Of a stretch of 64,000 bases of DNA, positions 49,797 through 58,195 are shown piece by piece. The notes under the pieces are model-generated. The model saw only the letters and a program-made list of their open reading frames with translations, was not told the DNA's origin and did no database searches. A program made the position numbers and the translations under genes. Each line of letters opens with the position of its first letter. The stretch's first letter is position 1. The stretch is from Iamia sp963728655 (lineage in GTDB: Bacteria; Actinomycetota; Acidimicrobiia; Acidimicrobiales; Iamiaceae): assembly GCA_963728655.1 (NCBI GenBank), contig CAVSLD010000006.1, positions 1,364,001 to 1,428,000 of the forward strand, given 5' to 3'.

Positions 49797-49826
49797 ACCC
49801 TAAACACCTGGTGAAAGACCGCACAA
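49797..49826 (-). promoter_or_regulatory. Promoter of oppA
   Basis: On the minus strand TTGTGC (49821-49826), 18 bases, then TAGGGT (49797-49802) form a -35/-10 pair, predicting a leader of about 115 bases. A small palindrome CTGGAC-agatc-GTCCAG at 49853-49869 lies just upstream and could be an operator. I see no gene in 49677-49987. Confidence 0.4.
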
Positions 49827-49987
49827 GATGCGGATCCAACCGCCACAACACTGGACAGATCGTCCAGCGCTACCCCGATGTGTGCGCACAAGCAGTGCAC
49901 CGCACTCGGGAGACGCCTCACCCCTTCGGGCGGATCGCGCCCCGCGAGCGAAGGTCCTGACGTGGCGTCAGGGACGTCAGGTGACCG

Positions 49988-50768
49988 TCAGGTGTCGGAG
50001 AAGCGGACGATCTGGGCGAAGTCGTCGGCGTCGAGCGACGCCCCGCCGACCAGCGCGCCGTCGATGTCGGGCTGGGCCATCAGCTCGGCCGCGTTGGCCG
50101 GCTTGACCGACCCGCCGTACTGGATCCGCACCCGCTCGGCCGCCTCGGCCCCGGCCACCTCGGCGACCGTGGCCCGCACCACCGCGCAGGTGGCCTGGGC
50201 GTCCTCGGGCGTGGCCGTCCGACCCGTGCCGATGGCCCAGATCGGCTCGTAGGCCACCACCAGGCCGCCGACCTGGTCGGGGCTGACGCCGGCCAGCCCG
50301 GCCCGCACCTGCCCGGCGACCTTGTCGTCGGTGCCGCCCGCCTCCCGCTCGTCCAGGGTCTCGCCGCAGCACATGATGGGCGTCATCCCGCTGGCCAGGA
50401 TGGCCAGCACCTTCCTGTTCACCCACTCGTCGGTCTCGCCGAAGATCTCCCGGCGCTCGGAGTGGCCGGCGATCACGTAGGCCACGTTGAGCTTGGCCAG
50501 CATGGCCGGCGCCACCTCGCCGGTGAAGGCCCCCTTCTCCTCCCAGTGGCAGTGCTGGGCGCCCAGGGCGATGGGCATCTTGTCCTGCTCGATGGCCGTC
50601 TGGACGGGTGCGCAGGTCCGTGAACGGCGCGTGGATGGACACATCGACGTCGTGGTCGGGGTCCTCGCCGCCCAGCAGGTAGGAGAGCTTCTGCACCGTG
50701 GCCAGGGCCTCGAAGTGGTTGTGGTGCATCTTCCAGTTGCCGCTCATGAGCGGGGTGCGGGTGGCCAT
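49988..50768 (-). CDS. tpiA: Triosephosphate isomerase
   Basis: Interconverts dihydroxyacetone phosphate and glyceraldehyde 3-phosphate. Corrected length 259 residues, usual for the family. Landmarks are MSGNWKMHHNHFEAL (catalytic Lys), YVIAGHSERREIFGE (catalytic His in GHSERR), VVAYEPIWAIGTGRTATPE (catalytic Glu and mobile loop 6) and IQYGGSVKPANAAELM. One extra base near 50613, readable as (C/G)TC, breaks the frame after APFTDLRT. It forms the glycolytic run gap-pgk-tpiA. Confidence 0.95.
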
Positions 50769-50798
50769 GGGTGCCTCCTGGGCTGTGGACGGGTGGGG

Positions 50799-51955
50799 TC
50801 AGGCCGGGGCGGTGCCCCGGCGCAGGGCCTCGAGGCCGGGCAGGTCGCCCTGCTCGATGAGCTCGAGGCTCGCCCCGCCCCCGGTGGAGATGTGGTCGAT
50901 GCGGTCGGCCAGCCCGAAGGCGGCGACGGCGGCGGCGCTGTCGCCCCCGCCCACCACGGTGAAGCCGCGGCAGTCGGCCACCGCCTCGGCCACGGTGCGG
51001 GTGCCGGCCTCGAAGCGGGGGTCCTCGAACACACCCATGGGCCCGTTCCAGAGCACCTGGCGGGCGTCGAGGACGACGTCGGCGAACTCGGCCGCGGTGC
51101 CGGGACCGATGTCGAGGCCCATCCAGCCGTCGGGCACGTCCCGGCCGACCTGGCGGACGTCGCCGCCGGCCGACGGGTCGCCGATCCTGCCCCCCGGGCC
51201 CAGGGCGGTGATGTCCGAGGGCAGGTGGAGCGGGGCGCCGGCGTCGAGCAGCTCGCGGCAGCGGCCGACCTGGTCCTCCTCGAGCAGCGAGGCCCCCACC
51301 CGGTGGCCCTGGGCGGCGAGGAACGTGAAGCACATGCCGCCGCCGATGACGAGGCTGTCGCACACCTCCAGCAGGGCGGTGATGACGCCCAGCTTGTCGC
51401 TGACCTTGGACCCGCCGAGGATCCCCACGAAGGGCTTCCGGGGGTGGTCCCGGCAGCCCAGGAGGACGTCGACCTCCTCGGCCAGCAGGCGACCGGCGGC
51501 GCTCGGGAGCGACCGGGGCGGGCCGACGATGGAGGCGTGGGCCCGGTGCGACGCGCCGAAGGCGTCGTTGACGTAGCCGTCCTGGCCGTCGACCAGGCGG
51601 GCCACGAAGTCCGGGTCGTCGGCCGTCTCACCCGGGTCGAAGCGCAGGTTCTCCAGGACCTCGACACCGGGCACCAGCTGGGCCAGGCGGTCCCGGACCG
51701 GGTCCATCACCAACGCCGGGTCGGGCGCGCCCTTCGGACGCCCCAGGTGGGAGCAGGCGGTGACCGTGGCGCCCCGCTCGGCCAGCCACCGCAGGGTGGG
51801 CACCGCGGCGCGGATGCGCAGGTCGTCGGTGATGCGACCGTCCCTCAGCGGGACGTTGAGGTCGGCGCGGACGAGGATCCGCTTGCCCTCCAGGCCACCC
51901 AGGGCGGCCTCCAGGTCCTCGAGTCGAGGGAGCGAAGCGAGCTCGGAGCCAGCAC
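50799..51955 (-). CDS. pgk: Phosphoglycerate kinase
   Basis: Transfers phosphate between 1,3-bisphosphoglycerate and ADP in glycolysis. It has KRILVRADLNVPLRDG (substrate-binding Asn), ACSHLGRPKGAPDP, VLENLRFDPGE, FVGILGGSKVSDKLGVI, LWNGPMGVFEDPRF and TVVGGGDSAAAVAAFG. About 385 residues. The N-terminal start is unclear: the GTG at 51955 works if one missing base near the codon before LEDLEAALGGLEG is assumed. Otherwise no good start exists close by, and the frame runs back into the gap gene's end. Confidence 0.93.
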
Positions 51956-52054
51956 GGTGACGTGTCCGAGGCGAAGCCGAGGACGTCGGTCCCCCACCAC
52001 CCGACTGCGTCATCCCCGAAACCGTTCCTGGGACGTCGGCGGCGGCCACCGGCC

Positions 52055-53065
<1,011 letters not shown>

Positions 53066-53140
53066 GGTTGGGGTGACCTCATGCTGTGATCGAAGACGGG
53101 GGGCGCGGCGGACCCGCCCCCCGAGGTGGCTGATCGTCGG

Positions 53141-53146
53141 ACCGTA
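53141..53146 (-). promoter_or_regulatory. -10 box of the gap operon
   Basis: Minus-strand TACGGT predicts a start near 53134 and a leader of about 70 bases, which holds a GC hairpin at 53098-53122. Confidence 0.4.
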
Positions 53147-53178
53147 GCCCAGCAGCGGCGTGCCCCCGTCCCCGTCGG

Positions 53179-54045
53179 TCAGGCCCCGGCGAGGGACCGC
53201 AGGGCCGCGCCCAGGCGGTCGGGGTCGTGCACGGGCAGCCGGTCGGCGCCCACCTCGGCCACGACCAGCTCGACCCCTGCCGGCACCGAGCCGGGAGCGA
53301 AGCGGGGGTCGGCCAGGACCACGTCGACCGGCACGCCGTGGTCGAGGGCCAGGCGCACGTGGTCGTCGGGGGCCAGGCCCTCGGTCTCGCCCAGCTGCGG
53401 GCCCAGGTTGAGGACCAGGGCGCGGGTGGCGCCGGTGGCCCGGAGCGGGCCGGCGACCCCCGGCACCACCGCGGCGGCCAGGACGCTGGTGAACAGCGAC
53501 CCGGGACCGAGGACGACGAGGTCGGCGGCGGCCAGGGCCCGGCCCACCGCCGCCGGCGTGGGCGGGTCGGCCGGGGTGACGGCGACCCGGCTCAGGCCCG
53601 AGGCGCCCTGCACCTGCACCTGGCCCTGGACCGACGGCCCCCTCCCCCGCTCCCCCGACAGCACGACCGGTACCGAGGCCGCGGGCAGGACCCGGCCCTC
53701 GGCGCCGACCAGGCGGCCCACCTCGGCCAGCGCGTCCTCGACCTCGAGGCCGTGGTCCATCAGGCCCACGATGAGCAGGTTGCCGAGCGGGTGGCCCTTC
53801 AGCTCGCCGCCGTCGAAGCGGTGCTCCAGGGCGGCGCCGAGGGGCGAGGCCGGGTCGGCCAGGGCGCTCAGGCAGCGGCGCAGGTCTCCCGGCGGCAGCA
53901 GGCCCAGGTCGTCGCGGAGGCGGCCGCTGGAGCCGCCGTCGTCGGCCACCGAGACCACCGCGGTCACGTCGTCGGCCCACGGCCGCACCGCCCGCAGGGT
54001 CGCGGCCAGCCCGTGGCCGCCGCCGACGCAGGCCACCGAGGTCAC
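53179..54045 (-). CDS. yvcK: YvcK/CofD-like gluconeogenesis factor
   Basis: A 288-residue UDP-sugar-binding regulator of the YvcK (CuvA) family, needed for growth on gluconeogenic carbon and for wall synthesis in other bacteria. It has VACVGGGHGLAATLRAV, VVSVADDGGSSGRLRDDLG, PPGDLRRCLSALAD, GHPLGNLLIVGL and LVVLGPGSLFTSVLAA. It is slightly shorter than YvcK of Bacillus. The GTG at 54045 overlaps the rapZ stop (GTGA). Confidence 0.95.
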   Translation of the reverse strand: MTSVACVGGGHGLAATLRAVRPWADDVTAVVSVADDGGSSGRLRDDLGLLPPGDLRRCLSALADPASPLGAALEHRFDGGELKGHPLGNLLIVGLMDHGLEVEDALAEVGRLVGAEGRVLPAASVPVVLSGERGRGPSVQGQVQVQGASGLSRVAVTPADPPTPAAVGRALAAADLVVLGPGSLFTSVLAAAVVPGVAGPLRATGATRALVLNLGPQLGETEGLAPDDHVRLALDHGVPVDVVLADPRFAPGSVPAGVELVVAEVGADRLPVHDPDRLGAALRSLAGA

Positions 54046-54887
54046 GTGGCGATGTCCCGGTGGGTGACGGTGACCTCGTTGCCGCCTTCGCGCAGGTGGG
54101 CTGCGACCTCCTCGGCCACGGCCACGGAGCGGTGGTGGCCGCCGGTGCAGCCGAAGGCGATGCTCAGGTAGGCCTTGCCCTCGCGCTCGTACTCGGGGAG
54201 CAGCAGCTCGAGCAGGGCCGCCACCTGGTCGAGGAAGGGGCGGGCGCTGGGGTGGTCGAAGGCGTGGTCGCGCACGTCGGGGTCGAGCCCCGTGCGGGGG
54301 CGGAGCTCCTCGACCCAGTGGGGGTTGGGGAGGAAACGGACGTCGAACACCAGGTCGGCGTCGCGGGGCAGGCCGTGCTTGTAGCCGAACGACGTGATCG
54401 ACAGGTTGAGGCCGTCGGGCGTGCCCGTCTCCACCAGCTCCTCGATGCGGGCCCGGAGGTCGTGGACCGAGAGGTCGGAGGTGTCGATGACCAGGTCGGC
54501 CTGGGCCCGGAGGCCGTCGGCCATGCTCCGCTCCCGCTCGATGGAGGTGGCCAGCGTGTCGCCACCGATGGGGTGCCGGCGCTTGGTGCCCTCGTAGCGC
54601 TGGACCAGGGCGTCGGTGGTGGCATCGAGGAACACGACGCGCAGCGACTCGGCCCCGTCCCGGAGGGGCTGGAGCAGGGCCGAGGGGTCCTCGAACATGG
54701 CCCCCGGGCCGATGGCCAGCGCCACCTGGGTGATGGCCGACCCCGGGGCCGTGGCCAGCTCGGCCACCTTGCCCATCAGCGAGGTGGGCAGGTTGTCGAT
54801 GACGAACCAGCCCCGGTCCTCGAGCACGCCGGCGGCGGTGGAGCGCCCCGCGCCGGACATGCCGGTGATGAGGACGAAGTCGGTCAC
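54042..54887 (-). CDS. rapZ: RNase adapter RapZ / UPF0042 nucleotide-binding protein
   Basis: A 281-residue P-loop protein: Walker A ITGMSGAGRSTAAGVLED, DNLPTSLMGKVAEL, FLDATTDALVQRYEGTKRRHP, SFGYKHGLPRDADLVFDVRFLPNPHWVEELRP and the C-terminal IAFGCTGGHHRSVAVAE. In E. coli RapZ controls glmS through small RNAs. In actinobacteria the role is less clear. The GTG at 54887 has a leaderless TACACT box. It is followed by yvcK, with overlapping ends. Confidence 0.95.
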   Translation of the reverse strand: MTDFVLITGMSGAGRSTAAGVLEDRGWFVIDNLPTSLMGKVAELATAPGSAITQVALAIGPGAMFEDPSALLQPLRDGAESLRVVFLDATTDALVQRYEGTKRRHPIGGDTLATSIERERSMADGLRAQADLVIDTSDLSVHDLRARIEELVETGTPDGLNLSITSFGYKHGLPRDADLVFDVRFLPNPHWVEELRPRTGLDPDVRDHAFDHPSARPFLDQVAALLELLLPEYEREGKAYLSIAFGCTGGHHRSVAVAEEVAAHLREGGNEVTVTHRDIAT

Positions 54888-54893
54888 GGGCCG

Positions 54894-54899
54894 AGTGTA
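54894..54899 (-). promoter_or_regulatory. Leaderless -10 box of rapZ
   Basis: Minus-strand TACACT, six bases (cggccc), then the GTG at 54887. Confidence 0.5.
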
Positions 54900-54939
54900 G
54901 GAGTCGGCCGTGTGCCGGGGACCCGGGCGGGGACGGCCC

Positions 54940-55416
54940 TCAGGTCCGGGCCCGGAGGTGGCCGACGACCACCGCGGCCAGGCACACGGCGCCGTAGACG
55001 AGCACCGTGGCCCAGACCACCGGGTCGCCCGGGCGCTCCAGGTAGCGCAGGTAGCCGGCGCCGGCGGCCACCGCACCGAGGGCGCTCAGGGCGGCCTGGC
55101 GCCGAGCCGAGTACCGGACCAGGCCCAGGTTGTCGACGACGAAGTCGACCACGGCCGGCAGCGGGAGCAGCGGGATGAGCACGGCGTCGAGGTCCCGGGG
55201 CCACCACGGCCCCACCGAGGCGACCACCGCGGCCACCAGGGCCACCGGGTACATGAACAGGCACCGGCGGCACACGTGGCGCCCGGCCACGACGGCGCAG
55301 CGCTCGTAGTCGTCGGGCCAGTGGTGGCTGAGCCACATGGGGGTGTCGGCCACGGGCCCTTCGGCGGCCAGCGGCACGTAGGGACCCGGGTCGGGGTCGT
55401 CGACCGGCGGGCTCAC
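54940..55416 (-). CDS. DUF2085-like small membrane protein
   Basis: A 158-residue protein. A Pro/Asp-rich N-terminus leads to LSHHWPDDYERCAVVAGRHVCRRCLFMYPV, where C-x12-14-CRRC next to a helix resembles DUF2085, a family of small membrane proteins with paired Cys. Three to four helices follow, ending VLVYGAVCLAAVVVGHL. The function is unknown. The start is taken as the GTG at 55416, eight bases after GGAGG. A GTG three codons upstream is possible. It lies between the methyltransferase and rapZ, all on the minus strand. Confidence 0.6.
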   Translation of the reverse strand: MSPPVDDPDPGPYVPLAAEGPVADTPMWLSHHWPDDYERCAVVAGRHVCRRCLFMYPVALVAAVVASVGPWWPRDLDAVLIPLLPLPAVVDFVVDNLGLVRYSARRQAALSALGAVAAGAGYLRYLERPGDPVVWATVLVYGAVCLAAVVVGHLRART

Positions 55417-55484
55417 CGCGTGCACCTCCACCCCCTGCTCATCGGTCCCCCTCCCCCGTCCGTGAGACGGCGGCCCCGCACCCG

Positions 55485-56282
55485 TCACAGCGGGGCCAGG
55501 CCCTCGTGCTTCTCGGCGACCAGCAGGAGCAGCCTCGGGTAGTCGGCCCCCTGGGGGTACTCGGGCGAGCGGGCCAGGAACCCCGGGGGCGGGGCGGGCT
55601 CGTCCATGTGGCGCAGGAGCAGGCCGTTGGCCGCCATGGCGTTGAGGTAGCGGCCGAGGGGCCGGTGGACGAAGGGGATGCGCACACCTGCCTCCACCTC
55701 CTCCAGGCTCAGGTCCTCCCTGAGGTACGGCCCGATGCGCCAGTACTGCTCGGGTGGATCGAGCACGTGGTCGTCGATCCAGCCGCTGTTGGGCGTCTGG
55801 AGCAGCGGGTGGTTGAGGAAGAAGGCGAAGCGCCCGCCGGGCTCCAGCACCCGGGCCACCTCGGCCAGGGCGGCGTCGACGGCGACCACGTGCTCGAAGA
55901 CGAGGCAGGCGACCACCGCGTCGAAGGTCGCGGGGGCGAAGGGGAGGGCGGCGGCGCCGGCCCGGGCGTAGGCGGGGCCGCCGGCCCGGGCGGCGGCCTC
56001 GACCACCTGGGCCCGGGTCGGGTCGATGCCCACCACCTTGGCGGCACCGTCGCGCACGGCCTGGCGGGCGACCTGGCCCTCGCCGGTGCCGACGTCGAGG
56101 ACCCTGCGGCACCCGGCCAGCCAGCGCGCGGCCAGGGGCATGATCTGCTCCCGGTACTCCTCGTCGGCTCCCTCGGTGAAGCCCTCCTGCCACCAGACGG
56201 CCTGCTCCTCCCACAGCTCCGCCGGCATCTCCCCCAGCTCGGACCGCGGCGGTCGGTGGGCGGGGCCGGCGGGCTCGGTCAC
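55485..56282 (-). CDS. Class I SAM-dependent methyltransferase
   Basis: A 265-residue Methyltransf_11-type enzyme. Motif I is RVLDVGTGEGQVARQAV, followed by KVVGIDPTRAQVVEAA with the acidic ribose ligand, AAALPFAPATFDAVVACLVFEHV (motif II region) and VLEPGGRFAFFLNHP. The C-terminal part, EQYWRIGPYLREDLSLEEVEAG, resembles methyltransferases acting on small aromatic or lipid substrates. The GTG at 56282 has a TAGCGT box with leaderless spacing. Substrate unknown. Confidence 0.88.
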   Translation of the reverse strand: MTEPAGPAHRPPRSELGEMPAELWEEQAVWWQEGFTEGADEEYREQIMPLAARWLAGCRRVLDVGTGEGQVARQAVRDGAAKVVGIDPTRAQVVEAAARAGGPAYARAGAAALPFAPATFDAVVACLVFEHVVAVDAALAEVARVLEPGGRFAFFLNHPLLQTPNSGWIDDHVLDPPEQYWRIGPYLREDLSLEEVEAGVRIPFVHRPLGRYLNAMAANGLLLRHMDEPAPPPGFLARSPEYPQGADYPRLLLLVAEKHEGLAPL

Positions 56283-56289
56283 CCGGGCG

Positions 56290-56295
56290 ACGCTA
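56290..56295 (-). promoter_or_regulatory. Leaderless -10 box of the methyltransferase gene
   Basis: Minus-strand TAGCGT, seven bases, then the GTG at 56282. Confidence 0.5.
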
Positions 56296-56320
56296 CCGGG
56301 CGCCCGCGGCCCCTCCGAGG

Positions 56321-56450
56321 CCTCGCCACCCGAACCTGCGGCAGATGGGGGCGGTCTTGTCCCGCATGTGCCGCAGGTTGTGATCAGGACCCCTCGCCAC
56401 CCGAACCTGCGGCAGATGGGGGCGGTCTTGTCCCGCATGTGCCGCAGGTT
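56321..56450. repeat. Two identical 59-bp copies of a hairpin repeat
   Basis: Copies at 56321-56379 and 56392-56450 are identical over 59 bases and separated by 12. Each contains AACCTGCGGCA and TGCCGCAGGTT facing each other across about 25 bases, with a weaker nested stem. They lie between the end of the HD-domain gene and the methyltransferase promoter and may end transcripts or be REP-like elements. Confidence 0.85.
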
Positions 56451-56462
56451 TTCGGGGGAGGG

Positions 56463-57035
56463 TCAGGGGCGGCGGGCCAGGCGCGCGAGCAGGGGGCGGT
56501 GCGACGCCACCGAGGCGGGGTCGGCGTCGAGGACCTTGCCGGCGTCGTCCCAGGTGCGGAGGCGGAGGGCGTCGGGTGCGGCGGGGAGGGCGGCGAAGCG
56601 GGCCGCGGCGGCCTCGTCCATGGGCCCGCCCTGGCGGACCAGGCTGGCCCGCGACCCGGCGGAGAGGGTCGCCACCGCGCCGGGCTCCACCGCGGCCCGG
56701 TAGCGCTTGGCCTGGACGTGGAGGGCGATGGGGGCGGTGACCGGTGGGGGCAGGAGGCGCGCCAGCCAGCGGGCGCCGACGGCCTCGTGGACCAGGTCCG
56801 CCTCGGCATCGGGGGCTCCGTGGCCCCGGGCCTCCATGGCCAGGAGGTGGCCCACGTCGTGGAGCAGGGCCGCGGCCACCAGGTGGTCCGGCGCGCCCTC
56901 GGACTCGGCCCAGGCCGCCACCTGCGCGGCGTGGGACGACTGGCTGAGCGCCTCGTCGTAGGGCTCGCCCCCCCAGCGGGCGTAGAGGTCCAGCACCTCG
57001 TCGACCGACGCAGCCGGTGTCCGCTCCGGGCTCAC
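56463..57035 (-). CDS. PhnZ/TmpB-like HD-domain mixed-valent iron oxygenase
   Basis: A 190-residue HD-domain protein whose text follows PhnZ closely: YDEALSQSSHAAQVAAWAESEGA, VAAALLHDVGH (HD), HEAVGARWLARLL, HVQAKRYRAAV, LSAGSRASLVRQGGPMD and LRLRTWDDAGKV. PhnZ and TmpB use a di-iron centre to cleave the C-P bond of alpha-hydroxy phosphonates, releasing phosphate. The QGGPM and AKRY segments distinguish this group from HD phosphohydrolases. The GTG at 57035 overlaps the stop of the dioxygenase gene (GTGA), the standard pairing for this two-step pathway. Confidence 0.83.
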   Translation of the reverse strand: MSPERTPAASVDEVLDLYARWGGEPYDEALSQSSHAAQVAAWAESEGAPDHLVAAALLHDVGHLLAMEARGHGAPDAEADLVHEAVGARWLARLLPPPVTAPIALHVQAKRYRAAVEPGAVATLSAGSRASLVRQGGPMDEAAAARFAALPAAPDALRLRTWDDAGKVLDADPASVASHRPLLARLARRP

Positions 57036-57820
57036 ACCTGCCGTCCCTGGAAGTCGCCGATGAGCGACACCTGGACCCGGTCGGCGGCGGTGCCCTCGCG
57101 CCCGGCCGCGAAGCGGGCCCGCTTCTCCTCGTAGTACGCCGCCCGCAGGTCGCCCTCGGCCAGGGCGTTGTAGGTCGGGTACAGGGCCCGCCGGGAGCGG
57201 CCCGACAGGTTGGCCCCGCTGCGGTGCGGCGTGCGGGAGTGGAACCAGAGGGTGTGGCCGGCGGGGACCGGCATCGCCTCCCAGGCCAGGGCCGCGACCA
57301 CGTCGGCCGCGATGCAGCCGGTGGCGTCGGTGGGCAGGACCTCGGCATGGGCCCCGCTCACCACCTCCAGGCAGCCGTTCTCCTCGGTGGCGTCGTCGAC
57401 CGCGACCATGCACGAGACGTGGGCGTCGATGAACGGGTACGCCGGCGCGTCCTGGTGCGGCGCGTAGCCGGCGCCACCGGGCAGCTTGTAGTTGACCTTC
57501 TCCTTGTAGAGCACGGCCGGCTGGCCCAGGAGGGCACCGGCGGTGGCGACCATCGACCCCTCGGTGAGCAGGGCCCGCAGCCCGTCGTGGAAGGGGATGA
57601 TGTTCTCGCTGCGGCACAGGGCCGGGCCGTGGTCGGTCATCTCCCGGTGGTGCATCCACCCGTCGCCGTCGTCGGGCCAGGCCGCGACCTCGTCGACCCA
57701 CGCCTGGAGCCGGGCCGTGTCGTCGGGGCCGAGGGTGCGGGTCAGGGCCCAGCCCCGCTCCCGGAACGACGCAGCCACCGCGTCGAGGTCGTCGTGTCGA
57801 TCGATCGTGCCCTCGTCCAT
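57032..57820 (-). CDS. PhyH-type 2-oxoglutarate dioxygenase, PhnY*/TmpA-like
   Basis: A 262-residue Fe(II)/2-oxoglutarate dioxygenase. Iron ligands lie in YAPHQDAPAYPFIDAH (HxD, near residue 137) and in AGHTLWFHSRTPHRSGAN (distal His). YKEKVNYKLPGGAGY and ENGCLEVVSGAH are typical of the phytanoyl-CoA dioxygenase fold. Because the next gene encodes a PhnZ/TmpB-like oxygenase, this enzyme most likely adds the alpha-hydroxyl to 2-aminoethylphosphonate or its N-methylated forms. Which of these cannot be decided. The ATG at 57820 follows GGGAGGG. Confidence 0.82.
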   Translation of the reverse strand: MDEGTIDRHDDLDAVAASFRERGWALTRTLGPDDTARLQAWVDEVAAWPDDGDGWMHHREMTDHGPALCRSENIIPFHDGLRALLTEGSMVATAGALLGQPAVLYKEKVNYKLPGGAGYAPHQDAPAYPFIDAHVSCMVAVDDATEENGCLEVVSGAHAEVLPTDATGCIAADVVAALAWEAMPVPAGHTLWFHSRTPHRSGANLSGRSRRALYPTYNALAEGDLRAAYYEEKRARFAAGREGTAADRVQVSLIGDFQGRQV

Positions 57821-57917
57821 CGTCCCTCCCGGGCGGCGCTGCGTCCGGTCGCGAGTCTCGCGGACGACGCCCGGCCCCGGCCGATCCGCAGGCCTCGGCC
57901 TCCCCGGGATGGGCCCC

Positions 57918-58163
57918 GCAACCACGAGCGAACCGGTCAGCCCCAGCGGTGCCCGAGCACCGGAGATCCCGACCAGTTCGCAACCACGACCGAACCGGTC
58001 AGCCCCAGCGGTGCCCGAGCACCGGAGATCCCGACCAGTTCGCAACCACGACCGAACCGGTCAGCCCCAGCGGTGCCCGAGCACCGGAGATCCTGACCAG
58101 TTCGCAACCACGACCGAACCGGTCAGCCCCAGCGGTGCCCGAGCACCGGAGATCCTGACCAGT
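57918..58163. repeat. Tandem array of four 62-bp repeats
   Basis: Units start at 57918, 57980, 58042 and 58104 and are almost identical; the differences are single bases, for example cgagcg/cgaccg in the first and tcccg/tcctg in the last two. Each carries a perfect CGGTGC-ccga-GCACCG hairpin and a GACCG-aac-CGGTC palindrome. The period is not a multiple of three and there are no variable spacers. It fills the gap between uvrC and the phosphonate gene pair. Confidence 0.92.
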
Positions 58164-58195
58164 ACGGGACGGGGCGGACGGGGCCCGGCACGGGA

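Noticed and set aside
53098..53122. A riboswitch in the gap leader
   Set aside because: It is a plain 8-bp GC hairpin in a leader of about 70 bases, too little to support a ligand-binding RNA.
57918..58163. A CRISPR array at the 62-bp repeats
   Set aside because: The whole 62-base unit is repeated with only point differences. There are no variable spacers and no cas genes in the window.
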